Shown one piece after another: positions 9,365 through 17,862 of a DNA stretch of 64,000 nt. The translations under genes were made by a program, and so were the position numbers. The stretch covers positions 124,001 to 188,000 of the forward strand of contig NZ_QKLW01000006.1 of the NCBI RefSeq assembly GCF_003208215.1. Reading direction: 5' to 3'. The stretch's first letter is position 1. Each line of letters begins with the position of its first letter. The notes below the pieces were generated by a model. That model ran no database searches. It had not been told where the DNA came from and saw only the letters and a list, made by a program, of their open reading frames with translations. The DNA comes from Marinomonas alcarazii (lineage in GTDB: Bacteria; Pseudomonadota; Gammaproteobacteria; Pseudomonadales; Marinomonadaceae).

Positions 9365-10525
9365 ATGAAAGCGCAATGGTTCAGTTCGGTTGATCAAATA
9401 GGCGAAGCCAAATGGCAAGAGGCTATTGGAGAAACGCGATATCCGTTTGCGCAATTTGCCTTTCATCATGCCTTAGAGCAAAGCAAAAGTATTGGCGACG
9501 GTACCGGCTGGTACCCAGAATATTTGCTGGTGATAGACGACGATGACAGCCCGCTGGCCATCGCCCCAACCTATTTGAAAACCCACTCTCAGGGTGAGTT
9601 TGTTTTCGACTGGTCATGGGCGGACGCTTACCAACGTTACGGCATGCGCTACTTTCCTAAGCGTATTTGGGCGATTCCCTTCTCACCAGTAACCGGTGTG
9701 CGGCTTTTTTCGCACCTTGATCCGAAAGGCGATGATGCCGCATTTTCCCATCTGTACCCAGCGCTTGCCGAACTCATGACAAGTGCCAACCAAGAGCGAG
9801 CATTTTCAAGCTGGCATCTGTTATTTGCTAAGCCAGAACACGCGGCTCTATTTGCACCAAATAAAGACCTACTGCACCGAATTTCCTGTCAGTTCCATTG
9901 GTTTAACCGCGGTTATAAAGACATGGAAGATTACTTCTCGCACTTCTCCAGCCGTAAGCGTAAAACCGCGCGCAAGGAACGAGAGAAAGTCGCTAAGGAA
10001 GGCATTACACTGACTAGAACCATCGGCAGCGACCTAACTACTGCAGACATCGACTTCTTTTATCTGTGCTATCAATCCACTTACGCCAAACGTGGTCAAC
10101 AAGGCTATTTAACTCGAGAATTTTTTGGTCAACTAGCGGCAAATATGGGCGAGCAAATCCTCTTGGTGCAAGCTTTCAGAGGTGACGAAGCCATCGCTGC
10201 GTCTTGGTGTTTCTTTGATGATCATTCTTTGTATGGCCGCTACTGGGGCTGTATGGAAGAAGTTGATTGCCTGCACTTTGAAGCCTGCTACTACCAAGGC
10301 ATTGAGTTTTGCCTAGAAAAAGGGTTACAGCATTTTGATCCGGGCACTCAAGGGGAACACAAAATCGCCCGCGGCTTCGAACCTGTGTTCAGCCACAGCG
10401 TTCACTACATCGCCCACGAAGGTTTCCGTGAAGCCATCGGTAACTTCTGTGAAGAAGAAGCTGAAGCCGTGCGTGAGTATCATCAAGATACCCATGAAAT
10501 GCTGCCGTTTAAGCAGGAAAGCTGA
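9365..10525 (+). CDS. COG3146/DUF482 FemAB-like N-acyltransferase
   Basis: A 386-residue protein of the FemAB-like DUF482 (COG3146) family, with a GNAT-type acyltransferase fold. Recognisable segments are DWSWADAYQRYG and IPFSPVTGVRLF in the N-terminal half, SSRKRKTARKERE mid-protein, and YYQGIEFCLEKGLQHFDPG near the C-terminus. The family is often labelled peptidoglycan biosynthesis, but its substrate is unknown. Start ATG 9365 has AGGA 7 bases upstream. It may share the hemF-aroE transcript and is convergent with the WYL regulator. Confidence 0.85.
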   Translation: MKAQWFSSVDQIGEAKWQEAIGETRYPFAQFAFHHALEQSKSIGDGTGWYPEYLLVIDDDDSPLAIAPTYLKTHSQGEFVFDWSWADAYQRYGMRYFPKRIWAIPFSPVTGVRLFSHLDPKGDDAAFSHLYPALAELMTSANQERAFSSWHLLFAKPEHAALFAPNKDLLHRISCQFHWFNRGYKDMEDYFSHFSSRKRKTARKEREKVAKEGITLTRTIGSDLTTADIDFFYLCYQSTYAKRGQQGYLTREFFGQLAANMGEQILLVQAFRGDEAIAASWCFFDDHSLYGRYWGCMEEVDCLHFEACYYQGIEFCLEKGLQHFDPGTQGEHKIARGFEPVFSHSVHYIAHEGFREAIGNFCEEEAEAVREYHQDTHEMLPFKQES

Positions 10526-10555
10526 TTACTGCCAATGGCTCGGGAGGAAATTTGC

Positions 10556-11533
10556 TTAATTTGGAGAATCATTTCTCTGATATAGCACTGCCAAGGACGA
10601 CACCAGCTCTTCCATTGCTAAACGCAGTTCTGGTGGGTCAATGACTTCTAGTTCGGCACCAAAGCGCAACAGTTCAGCACAGCCATGTGACGATTCGCCC
10701 ACTGGAAATCTAGCTCGGTGCCAGCCTGAATCATCCATCGGCTCAATCGTCGCCTGTTTCATCACATAAGAAGAACACACGTACTCCATGATTTTAACAC
10801 CCAACGCGGTTAAACGTACTTCGGCGATAATTGGAAATTGAAGCGCTTCCATACGGCGTAAACTGGCTTGCCAAAACGCGGCTAAATTGAAGTCTTTAGG
10901 CCGCTCGAATGTCTCACCCAGTAAGGTCAGCGATTCAATACGAGATACGCGATATGTTCGAACGTCTGTATCGACCTTCGCCATTAAATACCACTGTCCA
11001 CCTTTTAAAACGATGCCTAGAGGTTGGGTCTGACGTTGTATTTCGCCTTTCCAACTCTGATAGCGCATGGTAATAAGCCGTTGCTCCAATACGGCTGTCA
11101 TCAATGTTGGCAAGTAGGTGACTTGTTCATCGTCAGAAAACCAATTTGGCGTGTCCAGTAAAAATCGACTTTGTAGGCGTTCTGCTTCGTGCCGAACCGT
11201 GTCTGGTAAGGCGGATTTTAGCTTCAGTTGTGCGTCAGCCAGCGTTGCCTCCAATCCCATCTTTTGGGCTGGGCCAGACAACCCGGCCAAAAACAGTGTT
11301 TCTGCTTCTTTGGCGGAAAGTCCGTTCAAACGGGTACGGTAGCCTTGCAACAACCGATAGCCACCTTGCACTCCTTGTTCGCTGTAGACGGGTACGCCAA
11401 TAGCACTAAGCGCCTCGATATCTCGATAAACCGTACGAATAGAGGTTTCACAGGCGTCAGCCAATTCTGCGGCCGTGACCTTCTCGTGGGTTTGCAACAT
11501 CATTAGTATTTTGAGTATTCGGCTGGCTCGCAT
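10556..11533 (-). CDS. WYL-domain transcriptional regulator (YafY/DeoR-like HTH)
   Basis: A 325-residue regulator. Residues 1-60 form an HTH_11 domain with ELADACETSIRTVYRDIEAL; a WYL domain follows (about 140-220, containing QWYLMAKVDTDVRTYRVSRI) with a WCX-type C-terminal extension. It is divergent from a glutathione transferase gene with a perfect 10-bp palindrome between, so it probably controls that gene and itself. The signal sensed is unknown; WYL domains can bind small ligands or nucleic acid. Confidence 0.88.
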   Translation of the reverse strand: MRASRILKILMMLQTHEKVTAAELADACETSIRTVYRDIEALSAIGVPVYSEQGVQGGYRLLQGYRTRLNGLSAKEAETLFLAGLSGPAQKMGLEATLADAQLKLKSALPDTVRHEAERLQSRFLLDTPNWFSDDEQVTYLPTLMTAVLEQRLITMRYQSWKGEIQRQTQPLGIVLKGGQWYLMAKVDTDVRTYRVSRIESLTLLGETFERPKDFNLAAFWQASLRRMEALQFPIIAEVRLTALGVKIMEYVCSSYVMKQATIEPMDDSGWHRARFPVGESSHGCAELLRFGAELEVIDPPELRLAMEELVSSLAVLYQRNDSPN

Positions 11534-11625
11534 GAGGCTCTCCTTTCACTGTTCTTTGTCGTCGAGCTAAGTCATCTTGCCAACTAACAGCACTAAGCGA
11601 ATGTTTTTTCGTCAGTATAAAGTAT

Positions 11626-11650
11626 AAACCTGACACTAGATGTCAGGTTT
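11626..11650. promoter_or_regulatory. perfect palindrome, candidate WYL-regulator operator
   Basis: AAACCTGACA-CTAGA-TGTCAGGTTT: perfect 10-bp arms around 5 bases, in the gap between the WYL regulator and the GST gene, 63 bp before the GST start. No U-run follows, which favours an operator over a terminator. Confidence 0.6.
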
Positions 11651-11712
11651 AGTCACTAATATAGCTCATGTAACAACCAAAAATGATCTAACAACCTAAT
11701 GAGGTAACGGAT

Positions 11713-12354
11713 ATGAGCGAGATTCAAAGCAACCAAGACACCATCACTCTGTACCATGCTCCACAAACCCGAGGCACTGGCGTTTGGGTATTGCTGGAAG
11801 AGTTGGGGATTCCCTATGATATGAAAGTGCTGAATTTCAAAATCGGTGAAAATCAACAACCGGAGTTTCTCGCTATCAACCCTTTGGGGAAATTTCCAAC
11901 GCTTGTTCATAACGGCACCGTGGTAACGGAACAAGTTGCCTGCTATCTGTATTTAGCCGATTTATTTCCCGAAAAGGGCTTGGCGCCAGCCTTAAATGAC
12001 CCCAAACGTGGAGCGTATTTACGCTGGATGGCCTACCAAGGTAGCAGTTTTGAGCCAGCTGTGATTGATAAAGCCTTTAATCGTCCTCCCGTTGAGGCTT
12101 CACAATCATCTTATGGTAGTTTTGATAAGATGCTAAAAACGCTATTCGATCAGATAGCAAAAGGCCCTTATTTACTGGGAGAAGAGTTTTACGCTGTCGA
12201 TATTCTTTGGGGATTGAGTTTGAAGTGGTGTCGCATGTTTGGATTAATTACGACGAACCCTGTGGTCGACGCCTATATTGACCGTGTCACCTCTCGTACT
12301 ACCTTCACAAGCGTGGAGAAACAAGAGCAAGTGTTGTTGCTTGCCCAGTCATAA
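11713..12354 (+). CDS. glutathione S-transferase family protein
   Basis: A 213-residue cytosolic GST. The N-terminal thioredoxin-like domain (about residues 10-85) has the cis-proline region GKFPTLVHNG and the glutathione-binding TEQVACYLYLAD; an all-helical C-terminal domain follows with DILWGLSLKW. It probably conjugates or reduces electrophiles with glutathione; the substrate is not predictable. It is divergent from the WYL regulator and ends at a strong terminator, so it is monocistronic. Confidence 0.9.
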   Translation: MSEIQSNQDTITLYHAPQTRGTGVWVLLEELGIPYDMKVLNFKIGENQQPEFLAINPLGKFPTLVHNGTVVTEQVACYLYLADLFPEKGLAPALNDPKRGAYLRWMAYQGSSFEPAVIDKAFNRPPVEASQSSYGSFDKMLKTLFDQIAKGPYLLGEEFYAVDILWGLSLKWCRMFGLITTNPVVDAYIDRVTSRTTFTSVEKQEQVLLLAQS

Positions 12355-12377
12355 TCAATTGTCTAAATAAAACAGAG

Positions 12378-12407
12378 CTTGAGTATCACCATATACTCAA
12401 GTTTTTT
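12378..12407 (+). terminator. intrinsic terminator after GST gene
   Basis: CTTGAGTAT and ATACTCAAG pair around a 6-base loop, followed by TTTTTT. Confidence 0.85.
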
Positions 12408-12444
12408 GTTTTTTTAAAAGACGATTTACCAATATGACTGGAAA

Positions 12445-13347
12445 TTACGGTGTCATGTTATGTGCTGAAGTGTTTACATTCAGTGTAGTTAATTCTGTGC
12501 AAATCAGCTCTAAAAACGCTTCTTTTGCGCTGTGGTATCCAGTGTTTTTATTCCAAATAAAGTAATTTGCAACAGGGTGTAATTGATCAAAAACATATCC
12601 TTTTATCCCGCCTATTTGCTTGAATTGCTCGTAAAGTCCCCTTGGCACCAAAGATACGCCAGCGCCAGCACTTACACATCCTAAAATAGTGCCATAACTC
12701 GCAATGCTGGTTATTGGCACCGATACGCTATTCTTTTCTAGCCAGTTTTCAAGCGCTTTTCGATAAGGGCATCCTGTCGGCCACATGTAGATATTTCTGC
12801 CAATTAGGCTGGTTGGCGATGTGATGGGCTCAAAAGAAGGCGATGCAATGAGCACCAATTCCTCATGATAAATTTCGATACATTCGATGTTTGGGTTTAC
12901 AGATTTCACGGCAATGATAGCGCTGTCTAGCTCATGCTTTGCGACGGCTTCTTCTAAGTTTTCCCATGTACTGGTTGAGAATTCTATGTCGACGCTAGGA
13001 TGCAGCTGATGGTATTTCGATAAAAGCTTAGGTAATCGACTGGTTGCAGACGATTCAATAGCACCAATGCTGAGCTTTCCTGCTGGGGTGCTGTCTCTCG
13101 CTATTGCTCTTTTAGACTCCTGAGCCAGCATAAGAATCTTGTTTGTGTACTCCAAAAATAAGTTTCCCGACGGGCTCAGTATTACCCCTCTTCCCTGACG
13201 AATGAGTAATGGTTCACCTAGTTCATCCTCTAGATGTTTTATACGGGTGGTGATGTTGGAGGGGACGCAATGAAGTTTTTCTGCAGCCTTTGCGATGCTG
13301 CCTAAATCGGCAATGGCTTTGAACATTCGTAATTGTTGAAGTTCCAT
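12445..13347 (-). CDS. LysR-family transcriptional regulator
   Basis: A 300-residue LysR regulator. The winged helix-turn-helix covers about residues 1-60 (GSIAKAAEKLHCVPSNITTR), followed by a periplasmic-binding-like effector domain (about 90-290). It is divergent from a TSUP transporter with 82 bp between the starts, and most likely activates that gene in response to the transported anion (inference). The gap carries a perfect TCACTT-T-AAGTGA palindrome. Confidence 0.9.
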   Translation of the reverse strand: MELQQLRMFKAIADLGSIAKAAEKLHCVPSNITTRIKHLEDELGEPLLIRQGRGVILSPSGNLFLEYTNKILMLAQESKRAIARDSTPAGKLSIGAIESSATSRLPKLLSKYHQLHPSVDIEFSTSTWENLEEAVAKHELDSAIIAVKSVNPNIECIEIYHEELVLIASPSFEPITSPTSLIGRNIYMWPTGCPYRKALENWLEKNSVSVPITSIASYGTILGCVSAGAGVSLVPRGLYEQFKQIGGIKGYVFDQLHPVANYFIWNKNTGYHSAKEAFLELICTELTTLNVNTSAHNMTP

Positions 13348-13355
13348 TCAGATGC

Positions 13356-13368
13356 TCACTTTAAGTGA
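13356..13368. promoter_or_regulatory. palindrome in LysR/TSUP gap
   Basis: TCACTT-T-AAGTGA is a perfect inverted repeat 9 bp upstream of the LysR start. A further AAGTCACTT lies about 20 bp away. Candidate binding region for the LysR regulator. Confidence 0.4.
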
Positions 13369-13429
13369 ATTATAAGTTCAATATAAGTCACTTTTATTCA
13401 TTTATCGAGTCTCTTAAAGTTCCAAAGTA

Positions 13430-14287
13430 TTGGTAGTAAACATTGGTAACTTATATAAGGAGATTACAATAGACATTATTACGCTTGGCGTATTTTCATT
13501 TTTTGGTGGCTTGATCGATGCCGCTGTTGGCGGTGGTGGGTTAATTTTAATACCGGCTTTGCTGCATGCGTTGCCTGAGCAGGCATTATCAACGGTGTTT
13601 GGTACCAATAAATTAGCCGTTTGGGCTGGAACTTTATCGTCCATTCACTCTTACATGAAGCGTATCAACATTGTTTGGCGCATTATGATTCCAACCGCTA
13701 TCTCTGCGTTTGTCTTTGCATATTTAGGCGCTAAATCTATTTCCAAAATACCAGAAGAATTAATGCAGTATTTGGTGTTTTTGTTGTTAATCAGTATGGC
13801 TGTTTATACGTTTAGACAAAAAGATCTTGGCCTAAATCACACGGTTCTTGAAGGCAAAAGAATCGAGCTATTCAAAGGAATAATGTTTGGAGGTTTAATT
13901 GGGTTTTACGATGGTATGTTTGGTCCAGGAAGCGGAAGCTTTTTAATATTTCTTTTTATTCGAGGCTTTGGCTTTGATTTTTTAAATGCCTCCGCCTCGG
14001 CCAAGCTCATTAATCTAGGGACATTTACCTCTGCTTTGTTGTTTTTCATACCCAGTGGAAATGTATTGTGGCAGATAGGTGGAGTCATTGCTGTTTGTAA
14101 TATTCTTGGCGCATTTGTTGGTGTGTTTCTAGCACTTCGATTTGGCAGCGGCTTCATTCGAGTGTTGTTTTTAATCTTACTGATTTTTTTAATTGGGCGT
14201 ATGGGGCTTAATCTATTAGGCTCCTCCCCCTTAGCAGGGGGAGGAGCTAGTCTTGCTGTATTAACTCCCTCCCTTTTTGTTTCCTAA
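13430..14287 (+). CDS. TSUP (TauE/SafE) family membrane transporter
   Basis: A 285-residue multi-pass membrane protein of the sulfite/organosulfonate exporter family, with the N-terminal repeat signature GGLIDAAVGGGGLILIPAL and the second-half counterpart IGFYDGMFGPGSGSFLIF. About eight hydrophobic segments are visible. Substrate unknown; family members move sulfite, sulfoacetate or related anions. Two oddities: the only strong ribosome site (AAGGAG, 13457-13462) lies inside the TTG-started frame and points to an AUA codon at 13469, and the last 21 residues are encoded by a dispersed repeat (14219-14310). Coordinates use the conventional TTG; the true start may be 13469. Confidence 0.82.
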   Translation: MVVNIGNLYKEITIDIITLGVFSFFGGLIDAAVGGGGLILIPALLHALPEQALSTVFGTNKLAVWAGTLSSIHSYMKRINIVWRIMIPTAISAFVFAYLGAKSISKIPEELMQYLVFLLLISMAVYTFRQKDLGLNHTVLEGKRIELFKGIMFGGLIGFYDGMFGPGSGSFLIFLFIRGFGFDFLNASASAKLINLGTFTSALLFFIPSGNVLWQIGGVIAVCNILGAFVGVFLALRFGSGFIRVLFLILLIFLIGRMGLNLLGSSPLAGGGASLAVLTPSLFVS

Positions 14288-14310
14288 GGGGAGGGGTCGG
14301 GATGGGTTAA
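14219..14310 (+). repeat. GC-rich inverted-repeat element, copy A
   Basis: Contains the palindromic core CTCCCCCTTAGCAGGGGGAG at 14224-14243, shared with copies B (17291) and C (57190), and a right end like that of copy B. It lacks the AACCCCCTCCCA left end. It fills the gap between the TSUP gene and hmp and encodes the TSUP C-terminus and stop codon. Confidence 0.8.
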
Positions 14311-14313
14311 CTA

Positions 14314-15504
14314 TCACACCTCTTGATGCGGGCCGAACAACTCGTAGTGAACGCGGTCGGCTTCCACGCCAAGGGTTAGCAATTGCTGTTTCACAAACAT
14401 CATGAAACCAACAGGTCCGCATAAGTAAAACTCGCCATTTGTCAGCGGTAAGCTGTCTTTTATCGCATCTAGCTGCATCATGCCTTTTGACACGCCTTCT
14501 TCTTCATTGTCAGCTTGTTCGTACCAAGTATGAACAGACAAGTTTAGTTGGTTTTTCAGACCGTTTACGTGCTCTTTAAAAGAATGCTGACCTTGGTGAG
14601 CGCAAGCGTGTAAATAGCTCACCGGGTGGCTGTACTCTTGCTTTGCGAGCGTGTTTAGCATGGCTTGCATTGGCGTTAAACCTACGCCACCAGAAATCAG
14701 CACAACAGGTGTTTGCTTGTCTTGGAAAACAAAGTCACCCGCTGGTGGCATGGCTTCTATCTCATCGCCAATATTTAGGTGATCGTGCAGGTAATTCGAC
14801 ATAACCCCTTTGATATCGCCAGCCCCTTCGCGTTTGACGCTGATACGATAATTTTTACCATTTGGCGCGGTTGATAGAGAGTATTGACGTATCTCATCGA
14901 ACTCATTGCCTTTTGGATGTAACTTTACACCCAAGTATTGGCCGGGTTGGTAGTCGATCACTGCGCCACCATCGACTGGCTCAAACACAAAGCTGGTGAC
15001 CAAATCGGATTCGGGCGTTTTGGAGGCAACACGGAAGCGACGAAAATCTTTCCAGCCACCTTGTTGCGCGGCACGCTCTTTATACAGATCGCCTTCGACC
15101 TTGATAAAGATATCCGCGAGTTGAGTGTACGCAGCCGCCCAAGCTTCTTCTACGTCTTTGGTGAACGCTTCTGGAGCCAGCTCACGTAAGGTTTCAATAA
15201 GGTGGTGACCAACGATATCGTATTGATTTGGTTGGATATTAAAACTGGTGTGCTTATGAGCAATTCGCATCACGGCGCTGGTCAGCACTTCGAGGTTATC
15301 GATATGTGTCGCGTAGGCCGCGATGGCATTGAACAAAGCCGCAGGCTGACCACCGGTTCTTTGATGCGTCATGTTGAACACATCTTTTAGTTCTGGGTTA
15401 TGAGAAAACATGCGTTGATAGAAATGCTCAGTAATCGCGGTCCCTGCAGAAGCAAGAAGTGGGATAGTGGCTTTTACTGTATCTATATGATGTTGAGTTA
15501 ACAT
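14314..15504 (-). CDS. hmp: flavohemoprotein, nitric oxide dioxygenase
   Basis: A 396-residue Hmp, the same size as the E. coli protein. A globin domain (residues 1-140) has the proximal-haem histidine in IAHKHTSFNI. A ferredoxin-reductase-like FAD domain follows (RQYSLS), then an NAD domain (VLISGGVGLTPM, ending YLCGPVGFM). It oxidises NO to nitrate using O2 and NAD(P)H in the cytoplasm. It is divergent from norR and preceded by a sigma-54 promoter and a NorR-type site, so induction by NO through NorR is expected. Confidence 0.96.
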   Translation of the reverse strand: MLTQHHIDTVKATIPLLASAGTAITEHFYQRMFSHNPELKDVFNMTHQRTGGQPAALFNAIAAYATHIDNLEVLTSAVMRIAHKHTSFNIQPNQYDIVGHHLIETLRELAPEAFTKDVEEAWAAAYTQLADIFIKVEGDLYKERAAQQGGWKDFRRFRVASKTPESDLVTSFVFEPVDGGAVIDYQPGQYLGVKLHPKGNEFDEIRQYSLSTAPNGKNYRISVKREGAGDIKGVMSNYLHDHLNIGDEIEAMPPAGDFVFQDKQTPVVLISGGVGLTPMQAMLNTLAKQEYSHPVSYLHACAHQGQHSFKEHVNGLKNQLNLSVHTWYEQADNEEEGVSKGMMQLDAIKDSLPLTNGEFYLCGPVGFMMFVKQQLLTLGVEADRVHYELFGPHQEV

Positions 15505-15552
15505 GTTTGTATCCTTTTAAAGGGGTGAATAAAGCGTGTTAACTCTTATATT

Positions 15553-15567
15553 GCGAAGTGTGTGCCA
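15553..15567 (-). promoter_or_regulatory. sigma-54 promoter of hmp
   Basis: The minus strand reads TGGCAC-ACACT-TCGC, with the invariant GG (-24) and GC (-12) at the required spacing and one mismatch to TGGCAC-N5-TTGC. It lies about 50 bp from the hmp ATG. NorR is a sigma-54 activator, so the promoter type agrees with the neighbouring regulator. Confidence 0.75.
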
Positions 15568-15619
15568 ACTAAAAAATGGCATTGAAAATCAATGGTTTGT
15601 ATTTTATTCGTTAAATTAA

Positions 15620-15634
15620 GAGTCAATAAGACTC
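15620..15634. promoter_or_regulatory. candidate NorR binding site
   Basis: GAGTC-AATAA-GACTC, containing GT-N7-AC (GTCAATAAGAC), the core known for NorR sites. It sits 53 bp upstream of the hmp sigma-54 element and just before norR. Only one clear site was seen, whereas E. coli has three. Confidence 0.5.
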
Positions 15635-15652
15635 GCTAATAAAAAAGTCCAT

Positions 15653-17290
15653 ATGATATCTTTGAGTCAAATTGACACGAAAACCAATTCGCCTTTTGAG
15701 CTGATAACTATGAATCAGGTTTCTAACAACGCTTTACTGAGTTTTGCCCTCGATCTTGCTAGCGCGGTGACGCAGCCGAATCGCTTCGAACAATTGGTTT
15801 ATGCTGTGCGGGCAACGATCAACTGCGATGCTGTTGTGCTGCTTTCTCACAGCAATGGCGTACTGACACCGCTTGCCCAGCGCGGTTTATCAGAAGACCT
15901 GATGGGACGCCGATTTATCATCGATGAACACCCACGTTTGAAAGCGATTAGCAGTGACCATTATCCGGTTCGTTTTCCAACAGACTCACCTCTTCCCGAC
16001 CCTTACGATGGCATGGTGTTAGGCCATGACGAGAATTTGCCTGTGCATTCCTGCATGGGCGTGCCTTTGTATTTGGAAGGGAAATTAATCGGAGTTGTCA
16101 CCTTAGACAGTATCCAACCGGGCGTTTTTGATGATATCGACGCGCGTGCGTTAGAAATCATCGGCACCATGGCAGCCATGACACTAAATACCGCCATCTT
16201 GATGGAACAATTAGAAAACCAGTCGCAACATGCCCAAAATGTATTGAAGGTAATTGGCGAGCAAAGTAGTGAAATGATCGGCCAAAGCAAAGCGATGCAA
16301 GACCTTAAACAGTCGATTAATCTGGTTGCCTCGTCGGATTTTTCTATTCTGATCGAAGGTGAAACGGGCGTAGGCAAAGAGCTGGTGGCAAGAGCGCTGC
16401 ATGAGCATTCTTCTCGCGCTGAAGCGCCTATGGTTTATGTCAACTGCGCCGCGATTCCGCACCACCTCATCGAAAGTGAGCTGTTTGGCCATGTAAAAGG
16501 AGCGTTTACGGGAGCTGACCGAGACCGAGATGGTAAGTTCTTGTTGGCAGACGGCGGAACCTTATTGCTGGATGAAATTGGTGAATTACCGTTGGAAGTG
16601 CAAGGAACGTTACTCCGAGCCATTCAGAATCAAGAGATTCAGGCGGTTGGCAAAGATCAAATTCGCAAAGTAAACGTTCGTATTATCGCGGCGACTAATC
16701 GACATTTAGAAGCTGAAGTCGCAGAAAATCGCTTTCGTGCGGATTTATTCCATCGCCTCAGCGTCTTCCCGATTCACGTACCGCCATTACGAGAACGACA
16801 AGGCGATGTTCCTGTGTTGGCTGGATTCTTCGCTGAGCGTTTCCGACGTAAATTAGGGCTTCAGCAACTGACGTTATCTGCGTCAGCTATCTACATGCTT
16901 GAAGCGTATCACTGGCCAGGAAATGTACGTGAATTAGAGCATGTCATTTCCCGTGCGGCGCTCTTTTCTAAGGCCGAAGCTGTTAAGACAGGACAGACAA
17001 ATGGCATCACTATTATCTCTCCAGCACATTTAACAGGGCTACAAATTGATAACAGCATTCAAGAAAAGATACAGAGCAATGAAACATTACGGCCCATTAC
17101 AGGCCATCAAGAAACAATAGATTTGCGTTTAGAAACAGAAGCTTACCAACGAAATATGATTCGTAAAGCATTGGAAACGAACGAAGGGAACTGGACTAAA
17201 GCTGCTCAACAGCTGTCTATGGACCGCGCCAACCTAGCCCGCTTGGCAAAACGCCTAGGTGTTGTCGTTGCTAAGGAGGTAAGAAGTTAA
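15653..17290 (+). CDS. norR: nitric oxide-responsive sigma-54 activator NorR
   Basis: A 545-residue activator with the NorR layout: N-terminal GAF domain (about residues 30-190), AAA+ domain and a C-terminal Fis-type helix-turn-helix. In the GAF domain [12 protein letters not shown] and [10 protein letters not shown] match the conserved Arg and Asp region around the NO-sensing iron. The AAA+ domain has Walker A GETGVGKE and the sigma-54-contacting GAFTGA loop. It should activate hmp when NO binds. ATG 15710 (MNQVSNN...) is a plausible alternative start, giving a length nearer that of E. coli NorR. Its stop codon directly abuts repeat copy B. Confidence 0.93.
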   Translation: MISLSQIDTKTNSPFELITMNQVSNNALLSFALDLASAVTQPNRFEQLVYAVRATINCDAVVLLSHSNGVLTPLAQRGLSEDLMGRRFIIDEHPRLKAISSDHYPVRFPTDSPLPDPYDGMVLGHDENLPVHSCMGVPLYLEGKLIGVVTLDSIQPGVFDDIDARALEIIGTMAAMTLNTAILMEQLENQSQHAQNVLKVIGEQSSEMIGQSKAMQDLKQSINLVASSDFSILIEGETGVGKELVARALHEHSSRAEAPMVYVNCAAIPHHLIESELFGHVKGAFTGADRDRDGKFLLADGGTLLLDEIGELPLEVQGTLLRAIQNQEIQAVGKDQIRKVNVRIIAATNRHLEAEVAENRFRADLFHRLSVFPIHVPPLRERQGDVPVLAGFFAERFRRKLGLQQLTLSASAIYMLEAYHWPGNVRELEHVISRAALFSKAEAVKTGQTNGITIISPAHLTGLQIDNSIQEKIQSNETLRPITGHQETIDLRLETEAYQRNMIRKALETNEGNWTKAAQQLSMDRANLARLAKRLGVVVAKEVRS

Positions 17291-17427
17291 AACCCCCTCC
17301 CAGCCTCCCCCTTAGCAGGGGGAGGAGCAGTACCGCTTTGTTCCCTCCCTTTTCAATACACAAGTAGGGAGGAGCTAAGACTTTTTGTCCCCTCCCCTTA
17401 TCTTCAAGGGGAGGGTTGGGAGGGGTT
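17291..17427 (+). repeat. GC-rich inverted-repeat element, copy B (most complete)
   Basis: A 137-bp element with terminal inverted repeats AACCCCCTCCCA and TGGGAGGGGTT. It holds the CTCCCCCTTAGCAGGGGGAG hairpin and a second hairpin (CCCCTCCCCTT...AAGGGGAGGG). It begins on the base after the norR stop codon and ends 8 bp from the globin gene stop codon. Confidence 0.85.
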
Positions 17428-17435
17428 GCAAGTTC

Positions 17436-17861
17436 TTAGCCATGCCTCGCTGCACTTACTTGGCGAATGCGTTCAGCAGGAAATTCGAGTTTAGGCAGCA
17501 AATACGCTTTTAATTCGTCTGCGTAACCCAGTTCGTCGAGTGCCGCTGCCATGCAGTTTAGCCACATGGCTTTTTCTTTTTCAGTGACGATTAGGTGGGC
17601 ATGAGCTTGAGGTAAACTGATGGGGCCATACTTTTTCGAGAACAATTTCTCGCCGCCCATCCAACCGGATAAAAATGACACCAACTTGTCGATGGTCAGT
17701 TCGATATCACTTGGATGCATATCAAACAGCGGACGAAACTCTGGCGTGCTCTCCATGATGCGATAGAAGGTTTCGACTAATTTTTGCAAGCCCGGTAATC
17801 CGCCGACAGCTTGTAGAGTCGCATCGCCTTCGCCATAAACGGGAGGGTTAGACACCGTCAT
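17436..17861 (-). CDS. group II truncated haemoglobin
   Basis: A 141-residue globin of the 2-on-2 truncated family, group II. Visible are AVGGLPGLQKLVETFYRIM (B helix with Tyr), FLSGWMGGEKLFSKKYGP, a histidine-containing F region (PQAHAHLIV) and the group II Trp in KAMWLNCM. Such globins bind O2 or NO; a detoxification or redox role next to hmp-norR is reasonable but not shown. ATG 17861 was chosen because it follows the upstream gene's stop codon by one base, implying translational coupling; an upstream in-frame extension is lysine/arginine-rich shadow of that gene. Confidence 0.85.
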   Translation of the reverse strand: MTVSNPPVYGEGDATLQAVGGLPGLQKLVETFYRIMESTPEFRPLFDMHPSDIELTIDKLVSFLSGWMGGEKLFSKKYGPISLPQAHAHLIVTEKEKAMWLNCMAAALDELGYADELKAYLLPKLEFPAERIRQVSAARHG

Positions 17862-17862
17862 G

